A DNA stretch of 64,000 nucleotides from Desulfospira joergensenii DSM 10085 (GTDB taxonomy: Bacteria > Desulfobacterota > Desulfobacteria > Desulfobacterales > Desulfobacteraceae), in NCBI RefSeq assembly GCF_000420085.1, contig NZ_ATUG01000002.1:2108001-2172000 (forward strand), in the 5' to 3' direction. A model generated the notes under the pieces. The model saw only the letters and a list, made by a program, of their open reading frames with translations. It was not told the origin of the DNA and searched no databases. Below, one piece after another: positions 8,844 to 17,228 of this stretch. The first letter of the stretch is position 1. Each line of letters starts with the position of its first letter. Made by a program: the position numbers and the translations under genes.

Positions 8844-9872
8844 TCAGATCATCAAGTCCTGGAATTCGGAAGAGACCGGGGTAGTTACCTGAATGAGGGA
8901 TTCTTTTTCGTTTTGAATAATTCTTACTTCCGAAGGAGTGCCGGGTTTGGCCTTGGTGTAGGAGGCCAGCATGGCTGCGGCAGTCTGCACTTGTTCCCGG
9001 CCGAACTTTCCGGTTAAAACCGCATCCGGGCCGGGCAGGGAGGTATGGCGGAGCCGAAGATCCTTTTCCGGGTCAACCAGGGAAAGGATGTTTTTGTTGT
9101 CTGCTTTGTTTCTTCCCATGATGAGTTTGCATTTGTCTGTGCTTTCCGGAGAGTTGAGCCTGAAATGACGCCCGTGCTTGAGCAGATGGATCTGCCGCAC
9201 TTCACGGGTTTCCTGGACAAAGAGAAGGTCCCTGAGCCGTTTGGAAAAACCAGGATCCGTGAGCAGGCATCCCCCGGCAGGGGAGGGGTAGTCACGGATT
9301 TTGAATTCCCGGGCCATGTCCATCTGAATTTTCCTGGACCGGCCGTTAATGCCCAAAAGCGTTTCCCTGTTCACCAGGCCCTGTTTTTCCATGGGGGTTT
9401 CCGGCAGGCACAGGGCGCTTAGGGGCCTTAAGATATATCCGTCCATGCCTGAATTTTTCTCAACATATCTCAAGGCATTTTTGGTCTGGGATTTGGGGCG
9501 CTGCCCCACCACCTCACCGGAAAAAAGAAAATGAAATCCCCTTTCTTTCATCAGGTCTCCGGCCTTGGCAAACATCAGGGCATGGCAGTCCATGCAGGGA
9601 TTCATGTTTTTGCCGTACCCGGCCCTGGGCGCCAGGAGCATTTCCATGTAATCTTGGGTGATGTCCCGGGTAATGAGTTCGATTCCGGTCCGGGCAGATG
9701 CTTTCCGGGCGGATTCCGATGAAAAGAACGGGGTCTCAAAACTGACCCAGGTGACTTCAATACCCTGTTTTTTCAGCACCAGGGCCGAAAGCATGCTGTC
9801 CAGCCCTCCCGAGCAGAGGCCCAGTGCTTTTATCCGGGGGCTTGTCGATCTTGTGATTTTATCCTGATTCAT
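8844..9872 (-). CDS. PP-loop ATPase of the ThiI/MnmA-like class with C-terminal NFACT-R-like region
   Basis: 342-aa N-type ATP pyrophosphatase. The PP-loop LGLCSGGLDSMLSALVLKKQ lies near residue 17, followed by NPCMDCHALMFAKAGDLM and LFSGEVVGQRPKSQTK, as in 2-thiouridine-type tRNA-modifying enzymes. A second cysteine is in SPAGGCLLTDPGFSKRL. The C-terminal third (KLIMGRNKADNKNILSL, then LPGPDAVLTGK) resembles the NFACT-R fold seen in ribosome quality-control proteins. The likely role is sulfur transfer to a tRNA base; the exact substrate cannot be read from sequence. It is divergent from nth with a 24-base gap. Confidence 0.82.
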   Translation of the reverse strand: MNQDKITRSTSPRIKALGLCSGGLDSMLSALVLKKQGIEVTWVSFETPFFSSESARKASARTGIELITRDITQDYMEMLLAPRAGYGKNMNPCMDCHALMFAKAGDLMKERGFHFLFSGEVVGQRPKSQTKNALRYVEKNSGMDGYILRPLSALCLPETPMEKQGLVNRETLLGINGRSRKIQMDMAREFKIRDYPSPAGGCLLTDPGFSKRLRDLLFVQETREVRQIHLLKHGRHFRLNSPESTDKCKLIMGRNKADNKNILSLVDPEKDLRLRHTSLPGPDAVLTGKFGREQVQTAAAMLASYTKAKPGTPSEVRIIQNEKESLIQVTTPVSSEFQDLMI

Positions 9873-9896
9873 ATATAAAAGCAGCTTATAAAAACG

Positions 9897-10541
9897 ATGA
9901 AAAAATCCAATATTAAAATTCTGCTAAAGAGACTAAGCAGGCGGTATCCGGTTGTCAAGACCCAGCTTGAGCATCAGACGCCGTTCCAGCTTCTCATCGC
10001 CACCATCCTTTCGGCCCAGTGCACCGACCGCCAGGTGAACCAGGTAACCGGGCCGCTGTTTGCCGAGTTTCCCACGCCGGAAGCCCTGGCCGGGGCTCCC
10101 CTGGAGAATATCAAAAAGATCATTTTCTCCACCGGGTTTTACAATAACAAGGCCAAAAACATCAAAGCCTGCGCCGGGGCTCTGGTGGATCGGCACCAGG
10201 GCGTGGTCCCCGGGGATATCGAATCCCTGACTCGGCTTCCCGGGGTGGGCAGGAAAACGGCAAATGTTGTCCGGTCAGTCTGTTTCGGCATTCAGACCAT
10301 TGTGGTGGATACCCATGTCCACAGGATTTCCCGGCGGCTGGGGCTGGCGGATCATAAGGATCCGGTCCGGGTGGAGTTTCAACTCATGGACATCATTCCC
10401 AAATCCTCCTGGAATGATCTCTCCCTGCAGCTGATCTATTTCGGCCGGGAGATCTGCAATGCCAGAAAACCCCAATGCAATGGCTGTCCCCTTTTTGACA
10501 TCTGCCCTTCGGGTAAAAGTCTGGGAGCCGGTACAAACTGA
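9897..10541 (+). CDS. nth: Endonuclease III
   Basis: DNA glycosylase/AP lyase that removes oxidised pyrimidines. The 214-aa protein has ILSAQCTDRQVN, the helix-hairpin-helix with catalytic lysine LPGVGRKTANVV, the catalytic aspartate in VVDTHVHRISRRLGL, and a C-terminal [4Fe-4S] motif in CNARKPQCNGCPLFDICPSG (C-x6-C-x2-C-x5-C). Length is normal for Nth. Confidence 0.97.
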   Translation: MKKSNIKILLKRLSRRYPVVKTQLEHQTPFQLLIATILSAQCTDRQVNQVTGPLFAEFPTPEALAGAPLENIKKIIFSTGFYNNKAKNIKACAGALVDRHQGVVPGDIESLTRLPGVGRKTANVVRSVCFGIQTIVVDTHVHRISRRLGLADHKDPVRVEFQLMDIIPKSSWNDLSLQLIYFGREICNARKPQCNGCPLFDICPSGKSLGAGTN

Positions 10542-10663
10542 TCTTGATTCTTCAGCCGGGATTATGATAGAAATGTGGAAAATCCTGTAAAGGCCCCGTC
10601 TTTATTTTGCAGAAGCAGGATTCACTGAACTCCTTAGAACAATGGGTTTAAAAGCCGCCAAAA

Positions 10664-11455
10664 ATGGATAAAACTTCTCTTTTTTCTGAAAGTTTCAGTC
10701 TTCTGGACAGCATTCCCATTGGTGTTTGTGTCATCGATAAAGACCATGATATTGTTTTTTGGAACAGATGCCTTGAGGCGTGGACAAAGAAAACAAGAAA
10801 AGAGGTTGCCGGCAGGAGTCTTGGCGATGTCTATCCCCATTTTAATAAAGAGGATTTCAAGGGCCGGATCAATACGGTTTTGGCAGAGGGAGCACCGCTT
10901 GAATTTTCCTCCCAGGTCCACGGACTTCTTTTTCCTTCCGCCCTTCCCAATGGAAAGTCCAGGATTTTCCAGACCACGGTATCCCGGGTCTCCATTCCCG
11001 GTGAGCCGGGCTTTTTCGCCCTGTTTGCCGTTGAGGATTTTACCCAGGCGACCGGCAGGATAATGGATTTCAGGAAGATCCAGGAAAAGGCCGAGCATGA
11101 AATCGAGCACAGAAAATCCATGGAGGCGGAACTTCGGGCTGCCAATGAGAAGATTGTTCAGCAGCAAAAGGGGGTGATTGAGGAGGAGCGCCTTAAGGTC
11201 CTTCTCCAGATGGCCGGTGCCACGGCCCACGAACTCAACCAGCCCCTGATGATTCTCCTGGGAAACATCGAGCTTTTAGAAATGGATCAAAACGATCCTG
11301 AAAAGATGGCCGTTCATATCTCAAAGATAGAACAGGCCGGCAAGCGCATGGCCGATATCGTCAGAAAGATCCAGGAGGTCAAGCGGGTTGCCAAAAAACC
11401 CTATTCCGGCGGGGATGAAATCATCGATTTTGACTCCCCGTCCCAGAAACCCTGA
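10664..11455 (+). CDS. PAS-HisKA protein lacking the histidine-kinase ATPase domain
   Basis: 263-aa soluble signalling protein. An N-terminal PAS domain (about residues 10-130, DSIPIGVCVIDKDHDIVFWN) leads through a coiled coil to a dimerisation/phosphotransfer helix with the H-box ATAHELNQPLMILLGNIELL around residue 185. It then stops after KKPYSGGDEIIDFDSPSQKP: the N, G1 and G2 boxes of the ATPase domain are absent. A protein at 63566 has the same build and almost the same tail, so this is a designed short form rather than a truncation. It could receive phosphate from another kinase or act as a dimerisation regulator. Confidence 0.85.
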   Translation: MDKTSLFSESFSLLDSIPIGVCVIDKDHDIVFWNRCLEAWTKKTRKEVAGRSLGDVYPHFNKEDFKGRINTVLAEGAPLEFSSQVHGLLFPSALPNGKSRIFQTTVSRVSIPGEPGFFALFAVEDFTQATGRIMDFRKIQEKAEHEIEHRKSMEAELRAANEKIVQQQKGVIEEERLKVLLQMAGATAHELNQPLMILLGNIELLEMDQNDPEKMAVHISKIEQAGKRMADIVRKIQEVKRVAKKPYSGGDEIIDFDSPSQKP

Positions 11456-11540
11456 TCCTTGAAAAGCCCTGATTGTCAACCTTTACCCGGACATCCCCGA
11501 GGATTGCTGAAGACAGATTTTTTTGGCTGCAACTCCAGGA

Positions 11541-11741
11541 TTAAAGAACCTGCAGCCTGATATTGTGACCTTCAATGGTGGCGTTTACCGCCTTGATCAA
11601 TTCGCCGGTACTGACATTGGCCGTCAGCTTTCCCTGCCTCTCTTCTATCTCAATCCCGCCGATGTTTGTTTTTGTCAGTTTCAGCAATACGCCGAGGCCG
11701 AATGTTTTTGTTATTTCAAAGGGTTTGTCCAGGTCTTTCAT
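11541..11741 (-). CDS. Small hypothetical protein
   Basis: 66-aa frame beginning MKDLDKPFEITKTFGLGVLL with an AAGGA ribosome-binding-like sequence about 12 bases before the ATG. No signal peptide, no cysteines, no recognised domain. The predicted alternation of charged and hydrophobic residues suggests a small beta-rich fold. It stands alone on the minus strand between the HisKA-only gene and a long intergenic region. I do not recognise the family. Confidence 0.5.
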   Translation of the reverse strand: MKDLDKPFEITKTFGLGVLLKLTKTNIGGIEIEERQGKLTANVSTGELIKAVNATIEGHNIRLQVL

Positions 11742-12541
11742 TTCGGTTTTGCATCCTTACTATTTTACCGCCCTTTTGAATTCAGGGCTTTGGTTTTTCA
11801 TTTCATTTTAAGCAAACAAGTTTCATTGAAATAGCTCAGCAACTTCTGTGCCAATCTTGTTAGTCCTGTAATTAAAGGGGTTTGCAAGATGGATTGGGTT
11901 TTGGGGTCTGAAAATCTTACAAAATTGAATGCAGATTGATTACAAAATTGAATTTTTTAAGATCCATATAAAGTGCCGCCCTAAATCGCATTTTTGTATC
12001 ATATCGGGCGGTCCGGCATGGAGGCGGGAGGCAGGTTTTGATTGTCTGGGGGCAGAGGCGGATTGCACCAGAAGGGTATCGTTCTTATCCGGGTCCAAGG
12101 TTGGCTGAGGGGAGGGCCGTCTTCCCTGAATGCTCCGGTCCGGTAATTCCAGGAAATTGGATTCTGTGCATTAAAAAAAATGCAGCGCAATGAATTTATT
12201 GCACATTCCAATGCCTGTCCCCGGGGAAAAAAAATCACGGCAGACTCCGGAAAATCCTTTATATCCACTGTTTCAAGAGGTTTGACGTTCCTGTTTTATA
12301 CCCGGATGCCGGCAGGGGAATATTCGAATGCCGGATCTAATTAATTATTTATTATTTCAAGGTGTTATTATCCAAGTCCCCACTATTTTGACTGTAAAAA
12401 AGCCATTGGCATGCTTATCGCAGTCTTTTCAACAGATGGCCTGAAAATCGCCATGGAAAAAGAGCACCGGGATTATAGTGCAGCCCGGTCAAAAGAATAA
12501 ATAGAAAATGGTAATTCACAATTGACAGCCGGAGGCGTTGA
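11742..12541. other. Long intergenic region upstream of the redox operon
   Basis: About 800 bases without a convincing gene. The left half (11830-12000) is AT-rich; 12000-12300 is GC-richer and has a minus-strand open frame (11999-12268) without a ribosome-binding site or recognisable product. A possible sigma-54 promoter lies at 12407-12422, about 120 bases before the ferredoxin gene at 12542. Confidence 0.5.
12407..12422 (+). promoter_or_regulatory. Candidate sigma-54 (-24/-12) promoter
   Basis: The sequence TGGCATGCTTATCGCA has the invariant GG (12408-12409) and GC (12420-12421) separated by exactly 10 bases and matches TGGCAYG-N4-TTGCW at all but one position. It points into the operon that starts at 12542 and ends with an NtrC-type sigma-54 activator at 21643, which makes autoregulation plausible. 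Seen by eye only. Confidence 0.45.
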
Positions 12542-13054
12542 ATGAGCAAATACTACCTGTTCCAGGACAATAAAAAATGTATTGGATGCCATACCTGTGA
12601 GATCCAGTGCAAGTCCAATAAACATCTTGCCATGGGACCCAAGCCCTGCCAGGTCATCCAGGTGGGGCCCAAAACCATTGGATCCGTACCTAAAATTTCG
12701 TTCATCTTCATGTCCTGTTTCCATTGTGAGAATCCCTGGTGTGTGTCTGCCTGTCCCACCGGCGCCATGCAGAAAAGGCCTGAAGACGGGATTGTCTTTG
12801 TTGAAAAGGATCTCTGTGTCGGGTGCAAGACCTGTGTGTCTGCCTGCCCCTGGGGAGCACCCCAATGGAATCAGGAAACCGGGACCGTGGTCAAATGCGA
12901 CTTCTGCATGGACCGGATCGACCAGGGGCTTGAGCCGGCCTGTGTCTCCACCTGCACCACTGGCTGCCTCAAATTCGGCCAGGTGGAAGAGATGAGTCAG
13001 ATCCGCAGGGAAAGGCATGCCAAGGCAATGGCATCCTTTGAAGACACCGTCTAG
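12542..13054 (+). CDS. DmsB/HycB-like four-cluster ferredoxin subunit
   Basis: 170-aa electron-transfer protein with four cubane-type cysteine motifs: CIGCHTCEIQC, CFHCENPWCVSACP, CVGCKTCVSACP and CDFCMDRIDQG..CVSTC. This is the pattern of the iron-sulfur subunit of DMSO-reductase-family enzymes and of CooF/HycB. No signal peptide, so it is cytoplasmic. It is the first gene of the operon and sits 17 bases from the flavoprotein gene. The natural partner would be a molybdopterin catalytic subunit; one lies at 32644 beyond the AT-rich island. Confidence 0.88.
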   Translation: MSKYYLFQDNKKCIGCHTCEIQCKSNKHLAMGPKPCQVIQVGPKTIGSVPKISFIFMSCFHCENPWCVSACPTGAMQKRPEDGIVFVEKDLCVGCKTCVSACPWGAPQWNQETGTVVKCDFCMDRIDQGLEPACVSTCTTGCLKFGQVEEMSQIRRERHAKAMASFEDTV

Positions 13055-13071
13055 TCCATAAGGAGCATTAT

Positions 13072-15231
13072 ATGGCTGAAAATACCTGCCCGGTCAGGGA
13101 AACCATTATCTATCTTTCAGGATGCATCGGTCCGGAAGGGCTGACAGATCCGCGGGGAAGACGGATTTCAGAACAGATCCTGCACATGGCCGAAGAGATT
13201 TCCGAGGGGGCGGCCGGTCCGGACCACCTGGCTGCCATTGATTCCCTGATTGAGGAATATGCCTATGATCGAAACCTTGGGCAGAATCTGGAAACGGCCG
13301 GGGTTCTTAAACAGATCCTCAAGACCCACAGGGAAGTTTTCATCAGCCATATTGAATCAAAGAACTGTCCTTCCCACGACTGCGGGAAACTGGCCCCTTC
13401 CCCCTGCCAGATGGCCTGCCCGGCCGGTATTGATGTTCCCACCTATCTGAGCCTCATTGCCGAAGGCAAAGATGCCCAGGCCATTGAGGTGATCCGGCGG
13501 GACAACCCTTTTCCCTGGGTGTGCGGCCTGGTCTGCACCCGGCCCTGTGAGATGATGTGTGTGAGGGGCAGGATCGATACCCCGGTTTCCATCAAGTTTG
13601 TAAAGGCCTTTGCCGCCGAGCGGGCCATGTCCCAGAGGGCCTATGAGAATCCCGAGAAAAAAGAGGCCAACGGCAAAAAGGTCTGCGTCATCGGCGCCGG
13701 TCCCGGTGGTTTGTCCGCTGCCTATTACCTGGCGCTCATGGGCTACCAGGTCAAGGTGATCGAGGCATTGCCGGTTCCGGGGGGCATGATCATGGTGGGA
13801 ATCCCGAGATACAGGCTGCCCAGGGAGGTCATTGACCGGGAAGTGGGCATGATCGAGGACCTGGGGGTGGAGATCTGCTATAACACACGGTTCGGTGAAG
13901 ATGTCACCTATGAAGAATTGAAAAATGAAGGCACAGACGCCTTTTTCATCGCCATTGGCGCCCACAAGGCATGGGATCTGGGTATTGCAGGGGAAAAAGA
14001 GTTTTCCAGGGCCATTGATGCCGTAACCTTTCTCAAGGATGTCGCCCTGGGGGACCGGCATCTGCCGGGCAAGCAGGTGGTGGTCATCGGCGGGGGCAAC
14101 GTGGCCATTGATGCGGCCCGGACCTGCCTGAGACTGGGGGCCCAAAAGGTGAGTATCGCCTATAGGCGGACCCGGACCCAGATGCCTGCGGATATCGAAG
14201 AGGTGGAGCAGGCAGAGGAGGAGGGGGTTGAATTTTTGTTTCTGACCATCCCCAAATCCATCTCCGGGGAGAATGATACCATTACCGGGCTGGAATGCAT
14301 CAAGGCGGAGCTGGTGAAGCAGAAAGGATCGGACCGGCTTTCCCCGGCACCCATCCCGGGCAAGGATTTCACGGTTCATGCAGACTGTGTGATCAGCGCC
14401 ATCGGCCAGTATGTGGATGATTCCGGGATGAAGGCATTTGAAAAGATCAACTGGACCAAGAGAGGGACCATTGAGGTCAACCATGCCAGCATGGAAACCG
14501 GGATGCCCGGGGTATTTGCCGCCGGAGACGCCGTATCCGGCCCGGCCACGGTGATCGAGGCCATTGGCGGCGGGAAACGGGCTGCCGAGGCCATTGACCG
14601 ATACCTCAACGGCATTCCCCAGCCCAGGATGCCGAAAATTCCGGTCCGGTACAATATTGAACCGGTCATGGAGATGTCGGCTGCCCGGAAGATGACCCTG
14701 AAGCGGCCTTCCATGCCCATGCTGAATATGGACAGGCGCCGGACCATGTTCCAGCAGGCAGAACTGGGGTATGACGAGGAGGCCGTCCGAAGGGAAGCCG
14801 GCCGGTGCCTGCGGTGCGATATCTGCAGACGGTGCGGAAAATGCGTGGAGATCTGCCGGGACAAAATGGGGATCGACGCCCTTCAGATGGGATATCTGGA
14901 TTTTGATCATCCCGTGGAAACCGATTTCAGGACCACATCTGAACGCTGCATCACCTGCGGGGCCTGTGCAGCCAATTGCGAGAACCATGCCCTGGTCATT
15001 GAAGAGAAACAGGGACAGCGCATGCTCAAGCTCTGCGGCACCATACTCAACAGCCAGGAAATCCAGTATTGTGAAGAGTGTAATGCCATTCTGCCCTCTG
15101 CGGAATATATGCAGTTTATCTCCAGGAAAACCGGCAATATGACCCAAATTACCCAGGACAGGCTGTTGTGCAATGAGTGCCAGCGCAAGCTGAGCGCCAA
15201 AATCAATGTAACCACCCGGCCGATACCTTAA
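13072..15231 (+). CDS. NfnB/GltD-like FAD-NAD(P)H oxidoreductase with added Fe-S domains
   Basis: 719-aa flavoprotein. A helical NuoE-like N-terminal part is followed by the glutamate-synthase small-subunit core: cysteines in PSPCQMACPAGIDVPTYL and CGLVCTRPCEMMCVRG for Fe-S centres, FAD site VIGAGPGGLSAAYYLALMG (about residue 205), and NAD(P)H site [20 protein letters not shown] (about residue 340). The C-terminal region adds CLRCDICRRCGKCVEIC and CITCGACAANC clusters and CxxC zinc-ribbon-like pairs. It probably passes electrons between NAD(P)H and the ferredoxin-type proteins encoded around it; flavin bifurcation is possible but not shown by sequence. Confidence 0.88.
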   Translation: MAENTCPVRETIIYLSGCIGPEGLTDPRGRRISEQILHMAEEISEGAAGPDHLAAIDSLIEEYAYDRNLGQNLETAGVLKQILKTHREVFISHIESKNCPSHDCGKLAPSPCQMACPAGIDVPTYLSLIAEGKDAQAIEVIRRDNPFPWVCGLVCTRPCEMMCVRGRIDTPVSIKFVKAFAAERAMSQRAYENPEKKEANGKKVCVIGAGPGGLSAAYYLALMGYQVKVIEALPVPGGMIMVGIPRYRLPREVIDREVGMIEDLGVEICYNTRFGEDVTYEELKNEGTDAFFIAIGAHKAWDLGIAGEKEFSRAIDAVTFLKDVALGDRHLPGKQVVVIGGGNVAIDAARTCLRLGAQKVSIAYRRTRTQMPADIEEVEQAEEEGVEFLFLTIPKSISGENDTITGLECIKAELVKQKGSDRLSPAPIPGKDFTVHADCVISAIGQYVDDSGMKAFEKINWTKRGTIEVNHASMETGMPGVFAAGDAVSGPATVIEAIGGGKRAAEAIDRYLNGIPQPRMPKIPVRYNIEPVMEMSAARKMTLKRPSMPMLNMDRRRTMFQQAELGYDEEAVRREAGRCLRCDICRRCGKCVEICRDKMGIDALQMGYLDFDHPVETDFRTTSERCITCGACAANCENHALVIEEKQGQRMLKLCGTILNSQEIQYCEECNAILPSAEYMQFISRKTGNMTQITQDRLLCNECQRKLSAKINVTTRPIP

Positions 15232-15390
15232 AAAAGCTGAAGGTAAAGGCTAGGTCTGAATGGATGGAATAACGACCATGGACCGACCAAGATTCGCCCG
15301 CAAAATCCATAACAGTTTTGAAGAGTACAGCAGGCAATCTAACCGTCTTCAGCCTAAAAACCTTCAGCCTTTCATAGATAAGGAGGGATC

Positions 15391-15600
15391 ATGCAGTTTC
15401 AGCGCGGAAATAAAATAGAGGTATTTCAGAAGTCCGGGGACGAGGCCTGGGAACCGTATATGGATGATTTTATAGGACTCCACGGATATGTGACCGACCC
15501 GGATACCAATATCAATGATCCCGAAGCCCTGATCGAGGTGAGCCTGGAGGGCAAGGGCACCCACAGACTGCCCCAGGACTGCCTGAAACTGGTCGAATAA
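15391..15600 (+). CDS. Small conserved-looking protein in redox operon
   Basis: 69-aa acidic protein with a strong AGGAGGG ribosome-binding site before the ATG. The sequence EPYMDDFIGLHGYVTDPDTN and LIEVSLEGKGTHRLPQDCLK suggests a small beta-barrel (SH3/KOW-like) that could bind a partner protein. No enzyme motif. It lies between the flavoprotein and the CBS protein, so it is likely an accessory factor of this redox module. Confidence 0.7.
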   Translation: MQFQRGNKIEVFQKSGDEAWEPYMDDFIGLHGYVTDPDTNINDPEALIEVSLEGKGTHRLPQDCLKLVE

Positions 15601-15634
15601 GGCAAAATTTTCAGGAAATACGGAGAAAACAAGG

Positions 15635-16084
15635 ATGAAGGTTAAAGCTCTTTTGGAAGACGGAAAAGGCGGATTCCATACCATCGCCCCGGATCAGAAT
15701 GTGGATCAGGCAGTCAAACTCATGTCAGGATACCATGTTTCGGCCCTCATGGTCATGGACGGGGATCAGTCCTGCGGGGTCTTTACCGAACGGGACCTGG
15801 TCCGGTCCCATATTCTTTTCCCGGGAAAGGAGATCTGTGACATCCCCATCCGGGACGTGATGACCGACAAACTCATCGTTGCCGAACCCCGGGATACCCT
15901 GGAAGATGCCATGGGCATGATGATTAAAGCCGGGATCCGGCATCTGCCCGTGGTTGAGGATGGGAAGATCGTCTCTGTGATGGCCCTGGAGGATCTGGTA
16001 AAAAAACATGTCAAAGTTCTGACCCGGGAACTCCACTACCTCAAAGATTATATTTCAGATCTCCAGGACGCAGCCCATGATTGA
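15635..16084 (+). CDS. CBS-domain protein
   Basis: 149-aa protein made of a pair of CBS repeats (about residues 10-65 and 75-130), with DQAVKLMSGYHVSALMVMD, GVFTERDL and IRHLPVVEDGKIVSVMALEDL. CBS pairs bind adenine nucleotides such as AMP, ATP or SAM and usually regulate a neighbouring enzyme or transporter. The stop overlaps the next gene by eight bases, pointing to translational coupling with the HoxU-like protein; energy-charge control of this redox module is an inference. Confidence 0.88.
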   Translation: MKVKALLEDGKGGFHTIAPDQNVDQAVKLMSGYHVSALMVMDGDQSCGVFTERDLVRSHILFPGKEICDIPIRDVMTDKLIVAEPRDTLEDAMGMMIKAGIRHLPVVEDGKIVSVMALEDLVKKHVKVLTRELHYLKDYISDLQDAAHD

Positions 16085-16835
16085 AATTCGTATTGATGAC
16101 AGGAAAATTGAGGCACAGGAGGGGCAGACCGTTCTCAGTGCGGCCAAGGAAAACGGAATTAAAATCCCCCATCTCTGCTTTCATCCGGCGTTAAAACCCT
16201 CGGGTTCATGCAAGCTCTGCGGGGTTGAAGTGGCCTCGCCAACGGGGAAGCAGGTGGTGATGCTCTCCTGTATCATGAAGGTGAAAAAAGGCCTGGAGGT
16301 GAAGACCGATTCCCCCCTGGTCATGGAGGCCCGGGAAAAGGCCTTTAACAAACTCCTGCAGATGGCACCCGACTCGGGCCGGATCCGGGCATTGGCCAAG
16401 GCCTATGATGTAAAGGTGACTCCGCCTCCCAACGGGTGTATCCGCTGCCGGCTGTGCATCCGGGTCTGCAGTGAAATCGTAGGGGCCAAGGCCCTGAAAA
16501 TGGAGAAAACTCCAGAGGGTCCCCAGGTGGTTCCCCGGGCCGGCCAGTGCATTGGCTGCGGTACCTGCGCCAATCTCTGTCCCACCAACGTGATCCGGGT
16601 TCTGGATGAGGGAAATGTCAGGACCATTTTTATCAAGGAGATGATCGCAGGCCAGCACACCCTTGGAAGATGCGAGGCCTGCGGAAACACCTATGCCACG
16701 GAAAGTTTTCTCCGCCACGTGGAGGAAACCACCCAGGGACATCCGGACACTAAAGAGCATCATCATCTCTGTCCTTCCTGTGTCAAACTGATGTCCAACA
16801 GGGCCTTAACTGAAAAGGAAAGGGTGAAGAAATGA
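16077..16835 (+). CDS. HoxU/NuoG-N-like iron-sulfur protein
   Basis: 252-aa electron-transfer protein. The N-terminal 80 residues are a plant-type [2Fe-2S] ferredoxin (CFHPALKPSGSCKLCGVEV and a fourth cysteine in VMLSCIMKV), then two [4Fe-4S] motifs CIRCRLCIRVC and CIGCGTCANLCP, as in HoxU and the N-terminus of NuoG. The C-terminus carries CEACGNTYA and LCPSCVKL, a zinc-ribbon-like tail, similar in style to the tail of the 13072 flavoprotein. It overlaps the following membrane gene by four bases. Confidence 0.87.
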   Translation: MIEIRIDDRKIEAQEGQTVLSAAKENGIKIPHLCFHPALKPSGSCKLCGVEVASPTGKQVVMLSCIMKVKKGLEVKTDSPLVMEAREKAFNKLLQMAPDSGRIRALAKAYDVKVTPPPNGCIRCRLCIRVCSEIVGAKALKMEKTPEGPQVVPRAGQCIGCGTCANLCPTNVIRVLDEGNVRTIFIKEMIAGQHTLGRCEACGNTYATESFLRHVEETTQGHPDTKEHHHLCPSCVKLMSNRALTEKERVKK

Positions 16836-17206
16836 CCATTTCAGCCTTAAAATCGGTCTGCATCGGGGTCGGGGGATCATTGATCCTGGCGGCTTTTTGT
16901 TCGACCTTTATCACAATGGAGAAGATTTTTTTTATTATGCCTCTTTTTGTCGCCTTTAACGGAGCAATGACCGGTTACAGGCTGGTGGAGGCATTGACGG
17001 ACAGAATTCACAATACAGGGCTTTTCAGCTTTGTTCTGGGAATCGGGGGCGGAGCCCTGACCTTTGTGGCCGTGAATGCGGCCGGTTCCCTGTTGCCGGG
17101 CGGGTGGTTTGCCCTGGGTGTCTTGGATCTGTTTGTCTATATGATTGTTTCAGGTGTGACAAGTTATCTGGGGGCCAAACTGGCCGTCAGGTATTTTAAA
17201 TTATAG
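16832..17206 (+). CDS. Small integral membrane protein
   Basis: 124-aa protein with about four hydrophobic segments (residues 8-25, 30-45, 65-90 and 95-115). It is glycine-rich in helices (FSFVLGIGGGALTFVAVNAAG). No metal or catalytic motif is seen. Overlap with the preceding Fe-S protein gene and 22-base spacing to the TauE-like gene place it in the same operon; it could be a membrane anchor or a transporter accessory. Family not recognised. Confidence 0.75.
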   Translation: MTISALKSVCIGVGGSLILAAFCSTFITMEKIFFIMPLFVAFNGAMTGYRLVEALTDRIHNTGLFSFVLGIGGGALTFVAVNAAGSLLPGGWFALGVLDLFVYMIVSGVTSYLGAKLAVRYFKL

Positions 17207-17228
17207 TTAAATTTATAAGGAGAGTTAG

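Noticed and set aside
11999-12268. 89-codon minus-strand frame in the intergenic region before the redox operon
   Set aside because: Composition is Pro/Trp/Ile-irregular, no ribosome-binding site, no family resemblance.
13357-15147. 596-codon minus-strand open frame opposite the flavoprotein gene
   Set aside because: Shadow of the strongly supported 13072 gene; composition (Gly, His, Pro-rich) is that of a reversed GC-rich gene and no domain is recognisable.
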